Positions 25,482-33,732 of a stretch of DNA of 64,000 nt are shown in pieces (position 1 is the first letter of the stretch; every line of letters starts with the position of its first letter). This DNA comes from Halorubrum amylolyticum (GTDB taxonomy: Archaea; Halobacteriota; Halobacteria; Halobacteriales; Haloferacaceae), in contig NZ_SDJP01000009.1 in the NCBI RefSeq assembly GCF_004114995.1, positions 28,180 through 92,179 on the forward strand. The letters are read 5' to 3'. The translations under genes and the position numbers were made by a program. The notes beneath the pieces were generated by a model. It was not told the DNA's origin, made no database searches, and saw nothing but the letters and a program-made list of their open reading frames with translations.

Positions 25482-25873
25482 ATGGGTGAAACAGATCGTC
25501 GATCCCCGGGTGAGATTCGCCGTCCCGAGCCGCCGCTCCCGGAGGAGAGCGAGCTGACGCTCGAAGAGTATCTCGCGATGCAGCGGGCGATCGGCCATCC
25601 GATGCGGTTCCAAATCCTCCGAGCGCTCGTGGCGAACGACGAGCTGAGCGCGACGGACCTGAAACGAGTCGTCGACGCCGACGCCCCGAACTTCCACTAC
25701 CACCTCAGCGAACTGGCAGATGTCGGGCTCGTGGAGAAGCGCCAGCGACGGACCGCCGCAGTGAGGGGTTTTACACGTACTACCGGCCGACCGGGATGGG
25801 ACGCGGGATCCTCGAACACGGCGTCGAGGAGTTGATGCGACGCGAACGGGAGTTCGACGACGCCTATTCGTGA
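25482..25873 (+). pseudogene. Helix-turn-helix (ArsR-like) regulator, frameshifted
   Basis: From ATG 25482 the protein reads an acidic N-terminus, then a winged-helix domain (AIGHPMRFQILRALVANDEL, DLKRVVDADAPNFHYHLSEL, GLVEKRQ). After about 25745 the frame turns to nonsense. A different frame then continues the expected wing and tail (GFYTYYRPTGMGRGILEHG, ending at TGA 25873). A single-base indel between about 25740 and 25775 explains both halves. It may be a pseudogene, a sequencing error, or rarely programmed frameshifting. Confidence 0.8.
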
Positions 25874-25956
25874 GCGCGCCCCCGATCACGTCATAGCGAC
25901 TGGCGCTGTTCCCCCGCTCGCATACGGGGTCTCCCGTGCGGTCGACCCCGCTACTC

Positions 25957-26012
25957 GCCGGCCTCCGGCCGGCTCGCTTGTAAGTGGCTTCCCTTCGGTC
26001 AGCCACTCACTT
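25957..26012. terminator. Paired hairpins between convergent genes
   Basis: A 7-bp stem gccggcc-tcc-ggccggc (about 25958-25974) is followed by agtggct...agccact (about 25983-26007), whose right arm meets the aroB' stop codon. They sit where two genes converge and may act in 3'-end formation for both. Function inferred. Confidence 0.4.
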
Positions 26013-27179
26013 CTCGATGATGCTCTCTTCGACCGCCTCGCCGAAGTGGCGCGCCACGTCCTCGTAGTAGACGAGCGCCTCGTCGCCCGCCTCCAGATCG
26101 GTAACCGCCTTCTTCCCGTCCGCGGTCGCGACCTTCACGGTCTCGGCGTTCTGGATCAACGTCTCCACGCGGTCGATTCCCTCCTCCGTCTCGACCTCCG
26201 CCTGGAGCCGGAACATGGGGCGCTTCTCGATCTTCACGCGTCCGACAATCGCCTCGCGGGTGTGACCCGCGGTGTCGACGATCTGTACCTCGTCGCCGCT
26301 GGTCAGCTCCGCGAGGTAGTTGGTGCCCCCCTCGGCGTTGCGGACGTAGGCGTGGACGGCGCCGGCGTTCACGCGGAACGGGCGCGACTCGACGTACGGC
26401 GACTCCGCGGTCTCGGCGTGGACGAAGAACAGCCCGCGCGACATCGACCCGACCAGCATCCCCTCGTCGTCGTCCATCAGCGAGCCGGTGTCGATACAGA
26501 CGCGGTCGGCCATACCGGTGCGCTCGACCGTGGTCACCTCGGCGTGCCGGAGGTCCAGCGTCTCGCGGTCGGCGGCGTCGCGGGCGTCGACCGCGCCGCG
26601 GATCTCGTCGGGGGAGTCGGTATCGAGGAGGACGCCGTCGGCGCCGATCTCCAGCGTCTCGAAGGCGGTCTTGGCCTCGGCGGCAGTGGTCGCGCCCGCG
26701 ACGAGGTGCGTCTCCTCGCCGACCCGCGCGATCAGGTTCTCCAGCGGGATTATCGACCAGTCCTCGCCGACGATCACCGTGAACTCGGCGTCGTTGGCGG
26801 CCTCCTCGGCGAAGCGCTCGTACTCGGTACCGAGCACCCGGACGTACGCGCCCTGCGCGCGGTCGTCGCGCCGGCGGACCGTCGTGAGGTCCGCGGAGCC
26901 CGACAGGTCCTCCGGCATGTCGATGGTGCCGTCACCCTCGCCCCCCTTCCCGACGAAGTAGGTGTCGGCCTCGGGGCCGTCCTCGGCGTCGTCGATCACG
27001 TCCGCCTCCGAGCGGAACGCGGCGACCGAGATGTCACCGAGGTCGCGGACGCGCCCCACGTCGGTCTCGTCGACGAGCACCCAGTCCGCGCCGGCCTCGA
27101 TGGCGGCCGTGATCCGTCGCTTGCGCGCCTCCCAGTCGCCGACGTCCCCGTCGGCTTTCACCCAGACCGTGCGTGTCAT
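26007..27179 (-). CDS. aroB': 3-Dehydroquinate synthase II
   Basis: This 390-residue archaeal-type enzyme converts 2-amino-3,7-dideoxy-D-threo-hept-6-ulosonate to 3-dehydroquinate with NAD, replacing bacterial AroB. It starts MTRTVWVKADGDVGDWE. Family hallmarks are GADWVLVDETDVGRVRDLG, IIPLENLIARVG, GMLVGSMSRGLFFVHAE, RPFRVNAGAVHAYV, and the C-terminal YYEDVARHFGEAVEES. The ATG at 27177-27179 is clear. The next enzyme backwards in the pathway is encoded 115 bp upstream on the same strand, and the trp genes follow further upstream. Confidence 0.95.
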   Translation of the reverse strand: MTRTVWVKADGDVGDWEARKRRITAAIEAGADWVLVDETDVGRVRDLGDISVAAFRSEADVIDDAEDGPEADTYFVGKGGEGDGTIDMPEDLSGSADLTTVRRRDDRAQGAYVRVLGTEYERFAEEAANDAEFTVIVGEDWSIIPLENLIARVGEETHLVAGATTAAEAKTAFETLEIGADGVLLDTDSPDEIRGAVDARDAADRETLDLRHAEVTTVERTGMADRVCIDTGSLMDDDEGMLVGSMSRGLFFVHAETAESPYVESRPFRVNAGAVHAYVRNAEGGTNYLAELTSGDEVQIVDTAGHTREAIVGRVKIEKRPMFRLQAEVETEEGIDRVETLIQNAETVKVATADGKKAVTDLEAGDEALVYYEDVARHFGEAVEESIIEK

Positions 27180-27240
27180 TGTCGGAACCTCACGGCGGGC
27201 GGGCTTGAAAACTGCGAAAGGAACAGGAACCGCCCGCCGC

Positions 27241-27337
27241 CTACGCCTCGGCGAATCCGCCGGCGGCGAGCGCCTCGGCGAACCCGTCCGCTGCCTACGC
27301 TTCCACGAACCCGCCCGCGGCGAGCGCCTCGTCGACG
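27241..27337. repeat. Partial tandem duplication of the 3' end of the ADH synthase gene
   Basis: The segment at 27241-27283 is a diverged copy of 27295-27337, which encodes the last 14 residues and stop of the upstream gene. If the first TAG were read through, the frame would continue for 17 residues with a second GGF-x-EA ending. Confidence 0.75.
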
Positions 27338-28086
27338 CTCGCGTCGTCGTGGACGACCGCCGACACCGCGCGGGCGATTCCCTCCGGGTCCTCGTGCTGG
27401 AAGATCGACCGCCCCATCGACACGCCGGCGGCGTCCCCGTCCATCGCGCCGCGGACCATCTCCACGGTGTCGCGGTCGGTTCCCTTCGAGCCGCCGGCGA
27501 TGACGACCGGGAGCCGGGTGGACTCCGTGACGCGCTCGAAGGAGGCGCCGTCGCCGGAGTAGCCGGTCTTCACCACGTCGGCCCCGAGCTCCTCGGCGAG
27601 CCGCACCGCGTGTCCGAGCGACTCGGGGTCGGTCTCGTCGACGCCGGAGCCGCGCGCGTACGCCATCGCGAGCACCGGCAGGCCGAGGCGCTCGGCGTCG
27701 GCGGTCAGCTCCGCCAGCTCCTCGATCTGGTCGGGCTCGTGGTCGGAGCCGACGTTGATGTGGAACGAGACCACGTCGGCGCCCGCGCGCACCGCGTCCT
27801 CGGCGGTGGCGGTGACGCGTTTGTCGCTCTCGTCGGGGCCGATCGTCGTCGACCCGTTGACGTGGACGATGTAGCCCGCGTCGTTCTTGTTCTCGTGGAC
27901 GCGCGGCGCGATCCCCTTCTGGGTGAGCACCGCGTCCGCGCCGCCGTTCGTCACGCCGTCGATCGTCGACTCGATGTCGACGAGGCCGTCGACGGCGCCC
28001 ATCGTGAGCCCGTGGTCCATGGGGACGATGAGGTACCGGTCGTTTGTGGAAATGCGGTCGAGTCGTGCCGAGAGTCCTGCTGTCAT
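27295..28086 (-). CDS. aroA': 2-Amino-3,7-dideoxy-D-threo-hept-6-ulosonate synthase
   Basis: This 263-residue class I aldolase-fold enzyme makes the seven-carbon precursor of 3-dehydroquinate from aspartate semialdehyde and a sugar phosphate derivative in the archaeal shikimate route. Features are RYLIVPMDHGLTMG, the Schiff-base lysine in GADVVKTGYSGD, and the phosphate-binding PVVIAGGSKGTD and GVSMGRSIFQHED. ATG 28084-28086 (MTAGLSARLDRIS) is preferred; the upstream ATG adds a His/Thr-rich stretch. It forms a likely regulatory unit with dehydroquinate synthase II and the trp genes upstream. Confidence 0.94.
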   Translation of the reverse strand: MTAGLSARLDRISTNDRYLIVPMDHGLTMGAVDGLVDIESTIDGVTNGGADAVLTQKGIAPRVHENKNDAGYIVHVNGSTTIGPDESDKRVTATAEDAVRAGADVVSFHINVGSDHEPDQIEELAELTADAERLGLPVLAMAYARGSGVDETDPESLGHAVRLAEELGADVVKTGYSGDGASFERVTESTRLPVVIAGGSKGTDRDTVEMVRGAMDGDAAGVSMGRSIFQHEDPEGIARAVSAVVHDDASVDEALAAGGFVEA

Positions 28087-28168
28087 GATGGTGTCGGTCG
28101 TTGTGTGAGAGTGTGGCAATCGTAGGTAAGTGGGTTTCGTTCGGGGACGTATTGGCTCGAAGCCGCGA

Positions 28169-29089
28169 TCACCGCGACTCCGCCGCCTCGGCGCGCGCGG
28201 CGTAGCCGCGCTCCGCGCCCGCCTTCAGCTCACGCGAGAGCGCCTCCAGCCGATCGGCGACCTCCTCGGTCGAGAGGCCCTCTTCGACGCCCTCGGCGAC
28301 GATGTCGACGAGCGCCGAGCCGACGATGACCCCGTCGGCACCGCCGGCGACGATGCGCTCGGCGTGCTCGCCCGCCGAGATGCCGAATCCGACGGCCTTC
28401 GGCACGTCGTACTCGCGGAGCCGGTCGAGGCTCTGCGTGGTCTGGTCGGACACGTCGCTGCGCGCGCCGGTGGTGCCGAGCCGCGCCTGCACGTAGACGT
28501 AGCCGGACACCTGACTCATGATCCGGTCGAGCCGATCGCCGACCGTGGTTGGCGCGACGATGAAGACGAGGTCGAGCCCGAACTCGTCGCAGGCCTCCCG
28601 CAGCGGGTCGGCCTCCTCGGCCGGGAGATCGGGGACGACGAGCCCCTCGATGCCGGCCGCGGCGGCGCGCTCGACGAAGGGACGGGGGCCGGCCTCGCTC
28701 TCGGTTTCACCGCTCGCGTCCGAGGCGCGCTGCGCCTCGCTATTCCCGTACTGATAGATCAAGTTGTAGTACGTCATGCAGACGAGCGGCGCCTCCACGT
28801 CCAGCTCCTCCGCGAACGCGAAGAACCGGTCCGGCGTCATCCCGGCGTCGAGCGCGCGGACCAGCGCCCCCTGAATGGTCGACCCCTCCGCGATCGGCTC
28901 CGAGAAGGGGAGCCCGAGCTCGATCACGTCCGCGCCGCCGCGGTCGAGCGCCTCGACGTACGCCTTGGAGGACTCGTAGTCGGGGTCGCCGACCGCGAGG
29001 TACGGGACGTAGGCGGGGCCGTCGGCGAACGCCTCGGCGATGGCCTCGGAGTTGCCCGTCTCTTCCGTCTCCGCGCTTCGGTCCGCCAT
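28169..29089 (-). CDS. trpA: Tryptophan synthase alpha subunit
   Basis: This 306-residue TIM barrel cleaves indole-3-glycerol phosphate to indole and G3P and passes indole to TrpB. Catalytic Glu is in [17 protein letters not shown] (the usual D is replaced by E in FSEP) and Asp in [12 protein letters not shown]. The loop [12 protein letters not shown] and phosphate site [11 protein letters not shown] are present. An acidic insertion (about 115-135, [13 protein letters not shown]) lengthens the protein compared with bacterial forms of about 268. Its ATG immediately follows the trpB stop. Confidence 0.95.
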   Translation of the reverse strand: MADRSAETEETGNSEAIAEAFADGPAYVPYLAVGDPDYESSKAYVEALDRGGADVIELGLPFSEPIAEGSTIQGALVRALDAGMTPDRFFAFAEELDVEAPLVCMTYYNLIYQYGNSEAQRASDASGETESEAGPRPFVERAAAAGIEGLVVPDLPAEEADPLREACDEFGLDLVFIVAPTTVGDRLDRIMSQVSGYVYVQARLGTTGARSDVSDQTTQSLDRLREYDVPKAVGFGISAGEHAERIVAGGADGVIVGSALVDIVAEGVEEGLSTEEVADRLEALSRELKAGAERGYAARAEAAESR

Positions 29090-30394
29090 TCAGATCCCCC
29101 CCGTGAACATCGACATGTCGGGCGCCTCGTCGATGTCGCGCTTGTCCGTCTCCTCGATGGCGGCGTCGAGGTCCTTGTCGCCGCGCCCGGAGACGTTCAC
29201 GACGACCCGCTCGCCGAGGTCCTCGTGATGCTCCTCCAAGAATCCGAACGCGTGTGCCGTCTCCAGCGCGGGGATGATTCCCTCCGTGCGGGAGAGCCGG
29301 TGGAACCCCTCCAAGGCCGCGTCGTCGTCGACGGCGACGGGGGTCACCCGCTCCTCGTCGACGAGGTACGCCAACTCCGGGCCGACGCCGGCGTAGTCGA
29401 GCCCGGAGGAGATCGAGTGGCTCTCCATGATCTGGCCGTCGGAGTCCTGCAGGAGCTTCGTGCGCGCCCCGTGGAGCACGCCCTCGTTTCCCGCGTACAG
29501 CGACGCCGAGTTCGGGGCGACGCCCGCCTCCTCGTCGACCTCCAGCGTCGATCCGCCGGCCTCGACCGCGTGGAGATCGACCGCTTCGTCGTCGACGAAG
29601 TCCGCGAACGCGCCCATCGTGTTCGAGCCGCCGCCCGCGCAGGCGACCACGTCGGTCGGGAGGTCGCCGGTCTTCTCGATCGACTGCGCGCGCGCCTCTT
29701 CCGAGATGACTGCTTGAAAGTCGCGAACCATCACCGGGAAGGGGTGCGGGCCGACGATCGAGCCGATGACGTAGTGGGTGTTCTCGACGGTGGTCGCCCA
29801 GTCGCGCATCGTCTCGGAGATGGCCTCCTTCAGGGTGCCCCGCCCGGTGGTGACCGGATTCACCTCGGCGCCGTTGAGCTTCATCCGGAAGACGTTGGGA
29901 CGTTGGCGGTTGATGTCGCGCTCGCCCATGTAGATCTCGCAGGGCATGTCGAGGTGCGCGGCCGCCATCGCGGTCGCGGTGCCGTGTTGCCCGGCACCCG
30001 TCTCCGCGATGATCCGCTCTTTGCCCATGTACTTTGCCAAAAGGACCTGTCCGAGGGCGTTGTTCAGCTTGTGCGCGCCGCCGTGGACGAGGTCCTCGCG
30101 TTTGAGGAACACCTCGCGGTCGTAGCGCTCCGAGAGCCGGTCGGCGCGCTGGAGCGGCGTGGGCCGCCCGCCGAAGTCCGCGAGCCGCTCGCGGAACTCG
30201 TCCATGAACCCGTCCTCGTTGTCGAGGACGTAGCGCTCGTAGGCGTCGGTCAGCTCCTCGATGGCGGGCATCAGCGCCTCGGGGACGTACTGGCCGCCGT
30301 AGCGGCCGAACTTCCCGTCGTCGCGGCCGCGCTCGCGGCCGGGGCGTCGCGCCCGCTCCGTCTCGTCCGTCGTCCGCGTGTCGGTCTCGCTCAT
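29090..30394 (-). CDS. trpB: Tryptophan synthase beta subunit
   Basis: This 434-residue PLP enzyme joins indole and serine to make tryptophan. The PLP lysine is in [14 protein letters not shown] (about 103), the COMM-type carboxylate loop [13 protein letters not shown] (about 125), and the phosphate site [10 protein letters not shown]. An N-terminal extension of about 25 residues, rich in Arg, Asp and Thr, precedes the conserved [13 protein letters not shown]. It overlaps the end of trpC by 4 bp and abuts trpA, so trpC-trpB-trpA form one operon. Confidence 0.96.
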   Translation of the reverse strand: MSETDTRTTDETERARRPGRERGRDDGKFGRYGGQYVPEALMPAIEELTDAYERYVLDNEDGFMDEFRERLADFGGRPTPLQRADRLSERYDREVFLKREDLVHGGAHKLNNALGQVLLAKYMGKERIIAETGAGQHGTATAMAAAHLDMPCEIYMGERDINRQRPNVFRMKLNGAEVNPVTTGRGTLKEAISETMRDWATTVENTHYVIGSIVGPHPFPVMVRDFQAVISEEARAQSIEKTGDLPTDVVACAGGGSNTMGAFADFVDDEAVDLHAVEAGGSTLEVDEEAGVAPNSASLYAGNEGVLHGARTKLLQDSDGQIMESHSISSGLDYAGVGPELAYLVDEERVTPVAVDDDAALEGFHRLSRTEGIIPALETAHAFGFLEEHHEDLGERVVVNVSGRGDKDLDAAIEETDKRDIDEAPDMSMFTGGI

Positions 30395-31242
30395 GTGGGT
30401 GTCTCCGTGGTGTCTCGGGTGTCGCTCTCGTCGTTCGCGCCGTCTCCGTCGGCGTCCGCACCGACCGCGTCGCCCGCCGCCTCCGCACGCGTCAGCGCTC
30501 GGGTGTTCGCCGCCACGTCGCCGTCCATGATCGCGCTCCCGACGAGCAGGGCGTCGGCGCCCGCCGCGCGCATCCGGCGAACGTCGGCCGCCGAGCCGAT
30601 CCCGCTTTCGGCGATCAGGGCCACGTCGTCGGGGACGTGGGGCGCCACCGACTCGAAGGTTCCGAGGTCGACGACCAGCTCCGCGAGGTCGCGGTTGTTC
30701 ACGCCGACGAGCGTCGCGCCCGCGTCGAGCGCGCGCTCCAGCTCGTCGCGGTCGTGGACCTCGACGAGGACTTGGAAGCCGCGGTCGCGCGCGGCGTCGA
30801 GCAGGTCCGGGAGTTCGTCGCCGACGAACCGGGCGATCAGCAGGACCACGTCGCTCTCGACGGCGTCGAGCTGCGACTCCGCGACGACGAAGTCCTTCCG
30901 GAGGACGGGTACGTCAACCGCCTCGCGCACGCGTTCGAGCGTGTCGGTGCTCCCGCCGAAGTGCGCCGGCTCGGTGAGCACGCTCAGCGCGGCGGCGCCG
31001 CCGGCGACCATCCCCTCGGCGAGCGCGATCGGGTCGTCGGCGCGGGTGCCCTCCGTCGTCGGGCTCGTGGGCTTCACCTCGGCGATCACGGGGACGCGCC
31101 CGTCCGCCTCGGCGCGGTCGAACGCCGCCCGCAGGTCGCGCGGATCGACCGCGACTTCGCCGGGTCGGCCCTCGGCCGCCCGGTCACGGGCCGCCGACAA
31201 GATCGATCTGACCGCCGGAGCCAGCTCGGTTTGATCCTCCAT
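30391..31242 (-). CDS. trpC: Indole-3-glycerol phosphate synthase
   Basis: This 283-residue TIM barrel closes the indole ring from CdRP. Active-site segments are [15 protein letters not shown] (Glu and Lys), [14 protein letters not shown] (general acid Lys), [29 protein letters not shown] and [12 protein letters not shown]. The C-terminal 25 residues are an Asp/Thr tail. It is the first gene of trpCBA; its ATG overlaps a 16-bp palindrome (31241-31256), probably the operator of the operon. No trpD, E, F or G are in the window. Confidence 0.96.
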   Translation of the reverse strand: MEDQTELAPAVRSILSAARDRAAEGRPGEVAVDPRDLRAAFDRAEADGRVPVIAEVKPTSPTTEGTRADDPIALAEGMVAGGAAALSVLTEPAHFGGSTDTLERVREAVDVPVLRKDFVVAESQLDAVESDVVLLIARFVGDELPDLLDAARDRGFQVLVEVHDRDELERALDAGATLVGVNNRDLAELVVDLGTFESVAPHVPDDVALIAESGIGSAADVRRMRAAGADALLVGSAIMDGDVAANTRALTRAEAAGDAVGADADGDGANDESDTRDTTETPT

Positions 31243-31275
31243 TAGTGTACACTAATGCACGTATCTGTTCATAAG
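31241..31275 (-). promoter_or_regulatory. trpCBA promoter with palindromic operator
   Basis: A perfect 16-bp palindrome ATTAGTGTACACTAAT (31241-31256) overlaps the trpC start codon. A TATA-like TTATGA (31274-31269) lies so that initiation would fall inside the palindrome. The core TGTACA equals the TRP box consensus I recall for the TrpY repressor of Methanothermobacter. Binding here would block initiation of a nearly leaderless transcript. Regulator identity is inferred. Confidence 0.65.
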
Positions 31276-31392
31276 GCTTGCGGGCGCGCTCGCCTCCGCG
31301 CGACTGGCTTCCCCGCGGCGGCCTCCCGTGATCGCGGTCCCCGACCCGGACGTGTCCCGTCGATTTAACCGTCGCCGTCACGGATCGCGGGT

Positions 31393-31857
31393 ATGGACAC
31401 GACGGGACCGTCGGGCGTCTTCGCCCGCGAGGTCGACGAGATCGGACGGGCGGTCGAGGTGGGCTTCGCCGGCGGCCGCGTCATCTCGGTGTCGTTCCCG
31501 GAGACGGCGCCGTCGGACGCGACCGCGGACCACGACCTGCTCGACCGGATCGAGGCGTACCTCGGCGGCGAGCGCGACGCGTTCGACGACGTCGCGACCG
31601 GGCTCACGGTGCCCACCGACCGCCGGGCGGTCCTCGAAGCGCTCGAAACGATCCCCTACGGCGAGGAGGTCTCGGTCAGTCGCCTGACGCGGCTGGCCGC
31701 GCTCGACGCCGACGACCCGGAGGACCTGGAGCTGGTGACCGGCGCGCTCCGCGAGAACCCGATCCCGATCCTCTTCCCGGACCACCGCGTGCAGGGCGGA
31801 CCGTACGCCACGCCGGGAGACGTGCGAGAGACGCTCCGGCGCGTCGAAGGGCTGTAG
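31393..31857 (+). CDS. MGMT-family alkyltransferase-like protein lacking the acceptor Cys
   Basis: This 154-residue protein has the MGMT/Ogt DNA-binding domain: IPYGEEVSVSRLTRL (HTH), ALRENPIPILFPDHRVQGG, and TPGDVRETLRRVEGL. The usual PCHR active site reads PDHR, so it cannot accept alkyl groups on cysteine. It fits the alkyltransferase-like (ATL) group, which bind O6-alkylguanine and recruit nucleotide excision repair. A TATA box (gatttaacc, 31363-31371) lies 22-30 bp before the ATG. Confidence 0.85.
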   Translation: MDTTGPSGVFAREVDEIGRAVEVGFAGGRVISVSFPETAPSDATADHDLLDRIEAYLGGERDAFDDVATGLTVPTDRRAVLEALETIPYGEEVSVSRLTRLAALDADDPEDLELVTGALRENPIPILFPDHRVQGGPYATPGDVRETLRRVEGL

Positions 31858-31895
31858 ACCGTAGCTCTGTCGGGAGCGAATTCGCGGTCGGCTCG

Positions 31896-32360
31896 CTACG
31901 TCTTCCCGTGCTCCTCGATGTTGTCCCAGACGACGGCCATCAGCTCGCCCGTCTTCTCCACGAGGTCGTCGACGGCGTCGTCGCAGTCGCCCGGCGCGCA
32001 GCCGAGGTCCCGGATCGCCTTCGTCGCCGATACGTGGTGGACGTGAACGAGGTCGTCGCCCTCGCGCTCGTACACGAGCGTGGTGCACGGTAACATTCCT
32101 GCGAGCGTCGGATCGATCGAGAGCGCGTCGTGCGCGATCTCCGGGTGACAGACGACGATCAGGGCGGTGCGCTCGACGTCGTCGTGGCCGAGCATCCCCT
32201 CGATCATCTCGTCGAGTCGGGTGACGCGGACCGTCTCGAAGTCGGCCAGCTCGTGTTCGATCTGCACGAACGGGACCGCGTCGTCGAACGGCACGTCGAG
32301 GGTCGTGTGGAGCGCCTCGTCGGCGGTCGGCGCGGGCGATTCGGCCGCAATGTCGCTCAT
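31896..32360 (-). CDS. DUF302 domain protein
   Basis: This 154-residue cytoplasmic protein matches the DUF302 pattern: LDVPFDDAVPFVQIEHEL at the start, VVCHPEIAHDALSIDPTLAG and MLPCTTLVYEREGDDLVHVH in the centre. Residues near the C-terminus (GCAPGDCDDAV) hold two further cysteines that might bind metal or a disulphide. Function of DUF302 is not established. It is divergent from the JAMM gene. Confidence 0.85.
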   Translation of the reverse strand: MSDIAAESPAPTADEALHTTLDVPFDDAVPFVQIEHELADFETVRVTRLDEMIEGMLGHDDVERTALIVVCHPEIAHDALSIDPTLAGMLPCTTLVYEREGDDLVHVHHVSATKAIRDLGCAPGDCDDAVDDLVEKTGELMAVVWDNIEEHGKT

Positions 32361-32485
32361 ACGGGCGCTTCCGGGGGCGGCGGTAAAAATGCTCCGCGCC
32401 GGCCATCCACTGCCGCTACCTCGGACGGGGCGCGTCGCTTGCCGGACGGGACGGACTTATCGGGCGGACTCGTCTCACATCATCC

Positions 32486-32914
32486 ATGATCGAACTCTCA
32501 CGGGCGGTCTACGACGACATCGTGTACCACGCGTACGGCGGCGGCGAAGCGGAGATCTGCGGCGTCCTCGCGGGCACCCACGGCACCGACGGCGAGCCGA
32601 GCGTCGTCACCGACACGTATCAGGCCGAAAACGTGGCCGAGACGCCCCAGATTCGGTATCTGATCGATCCCGAAGAACAGCTCGAACTCATCGAGACGGT
32701 CGAGGACGACGGGCTTGACGTGGTCGGATTCTACCACTCGCACCCGACCGGGCCGACCCACCCGAGCGAGACGGATGCCGCGCGGGCGACGTGGCCCGAC
32801 CACTCGTACGTCATCTGCGCGCTCGACGGCTACCCGTTCGTCGGCTCGTGGCGCTGGCGCGGCGACGACGACGGGTTCGGGCAGGAGACGGTCGCGGTGC
32901 AGGGCGAGCGGTAG
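32486..32914 (+). CDS. JAMM/MPN metalloprotease, desampylase-like
   Basis: This 142-residue zinc isopeptidase-type protein has Glu in AEICGVLAGT (about 23) and the JAMM core HSHPTGPTHPSETD (about 87-100), so all metal ligands are present. In haloarchaea such proteins remove ubiquitin-like SAMPs from conjugates (HvJAMM1). Others act on small sulphur-carrier proteins. TATA-like acttatcg lies about 28 bp upstream of ATG 32486. Confidence 0.9.
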   Translation: MIELSRAVYDDIVYHAYGGGEAEICGVLAGTHGTDGEPSVVTDTYQAENVAETPQIRYLIDPEEQLELIETVEDDGLDVVGFYHSHPTGPTHPSETDAARATWPDHSYVICALDGYPFVGSWRWRGDDDGFGQETVAVQGER

Positions 32915-32990
32915 GGCGGCTGTCGGTGCCGGAACCTCGCACGGACGGCGACCCGACGGCGAAGCCACCGCGTCGTCGTTGTGTGCGCGC

Positions 32991-33500
32991 TCACCGGTCG
33001 GCCGGTGGCTCCACCGCGAACGGGCTCTCTCCCTCCCGCCAGTCCCATCCGGGGAGCCGCGTCTGGAACCCCGCCGCGAGCGCGGCGTCGAGGTCGTCGG
33101 CGCCGGCCGCGCCCGCGCCGTCGGCGGTCGCGTCCTCCGTGACCTGTACGTCGACGAGGTGGAACGTCGCCTGCGCGAGCAGCGAGAGCGGGCGGCCGCC
33201 GGCGATCGCCGCCGCCAGCTCGCGGCCGAGCACCTCGTCGACGACGAATCCGGGGTAGTCGCCCGCCACGTCGAGGTCGCGGAGCAGGGCGACGCAGCCG
33301 GCGACGTTGACCGCGACCTCGCCGTCCGCGAACACCGCGTCGACCTCGCGCCGGTACGCCTCGGGGGCGACGGGGTCCACCTCGGTGTCGAAGAGCCGGC
33401 CCAGCCGCTCACGGGTCCCGTTGATCACGGGGACGACGACGGGAGCCCGCTCGCGGACCCACGCGTGCTCGTCGCGGACTGTCTCGGGCGTGACGTGCAT
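32991..33500 (-). CDS. Uncharacterised conserved haloarchaeal protein
   Basis: This 169-residue soluble, acidic protein reads MHVTPETVRDEHAWVRERAP, followed by VINGTRERLGRLFDTE, a mostly helical centre (FVVDEVLGRELAAAIAGGR) and a Trp-containing C-terminus (GWDWREGESPFAVEP). A short Gly/Ala linker sits near residue 130. No catalytic motif recognised; I suspect a halobacterial DUF family but cannot name it. It is divergent from the FttA transcription unit. Confidence 0.75.
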   Translation of the reverse strand: MHVTPETVRDEHAWVRERAPVVVPVINGTRERLGRLFDTEVDPVAPEAYRREVDAVFADGEVAVNVAGCVALLRDLDVAGDYPGFVVDEVLGRELAAAIAGGRPLSLLAQATFHLVDVQVTEDATADGAGAAGADDLDAALAAGFQTRLPGWDWREGESPFAVEPPADR

Positions 33501-33543
33501 GATACCGGCCGTTCGCGGGCCGGGGGTTTGCCATTTGCGAAGG

Positions 33544-33732
33544 GTTTTATAACGACCGGGCTAATCATCGGACAAGCGGGTTTTCGCTGGCTGTTCCCGC
33601 ACGGTACCACCTACGGACAGTACTACTACCATTATGCCTACCCCGTCACGGTCGACCGCTCGGCGCCGAGCCGCCTACCGGCATGCGACGCGACTCGACG
33701 GCGACGGCGATCCGGACGACCCGCGGTGAGAT
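33544..33732 (+). promoter_or_regulatory. fttA promoter and long leader with a 31-codon upstream ORF
   Basis: TATA box ttttataa (33544-33551) places transcription start near 33575, leaving a leader of about 155 nt, unusual for a haloarchaeon. The leader has a gcggg...cccgc stem (about 33578-33602) and an ORF from ATG 33634 to TGA 33729 (MPTPSRSTARRRAAYRH...), ending 3 bp before the fttA ATG. Such an arrangement allows coupled translation or attenuation. Function inferred. Confidence 0.45.
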
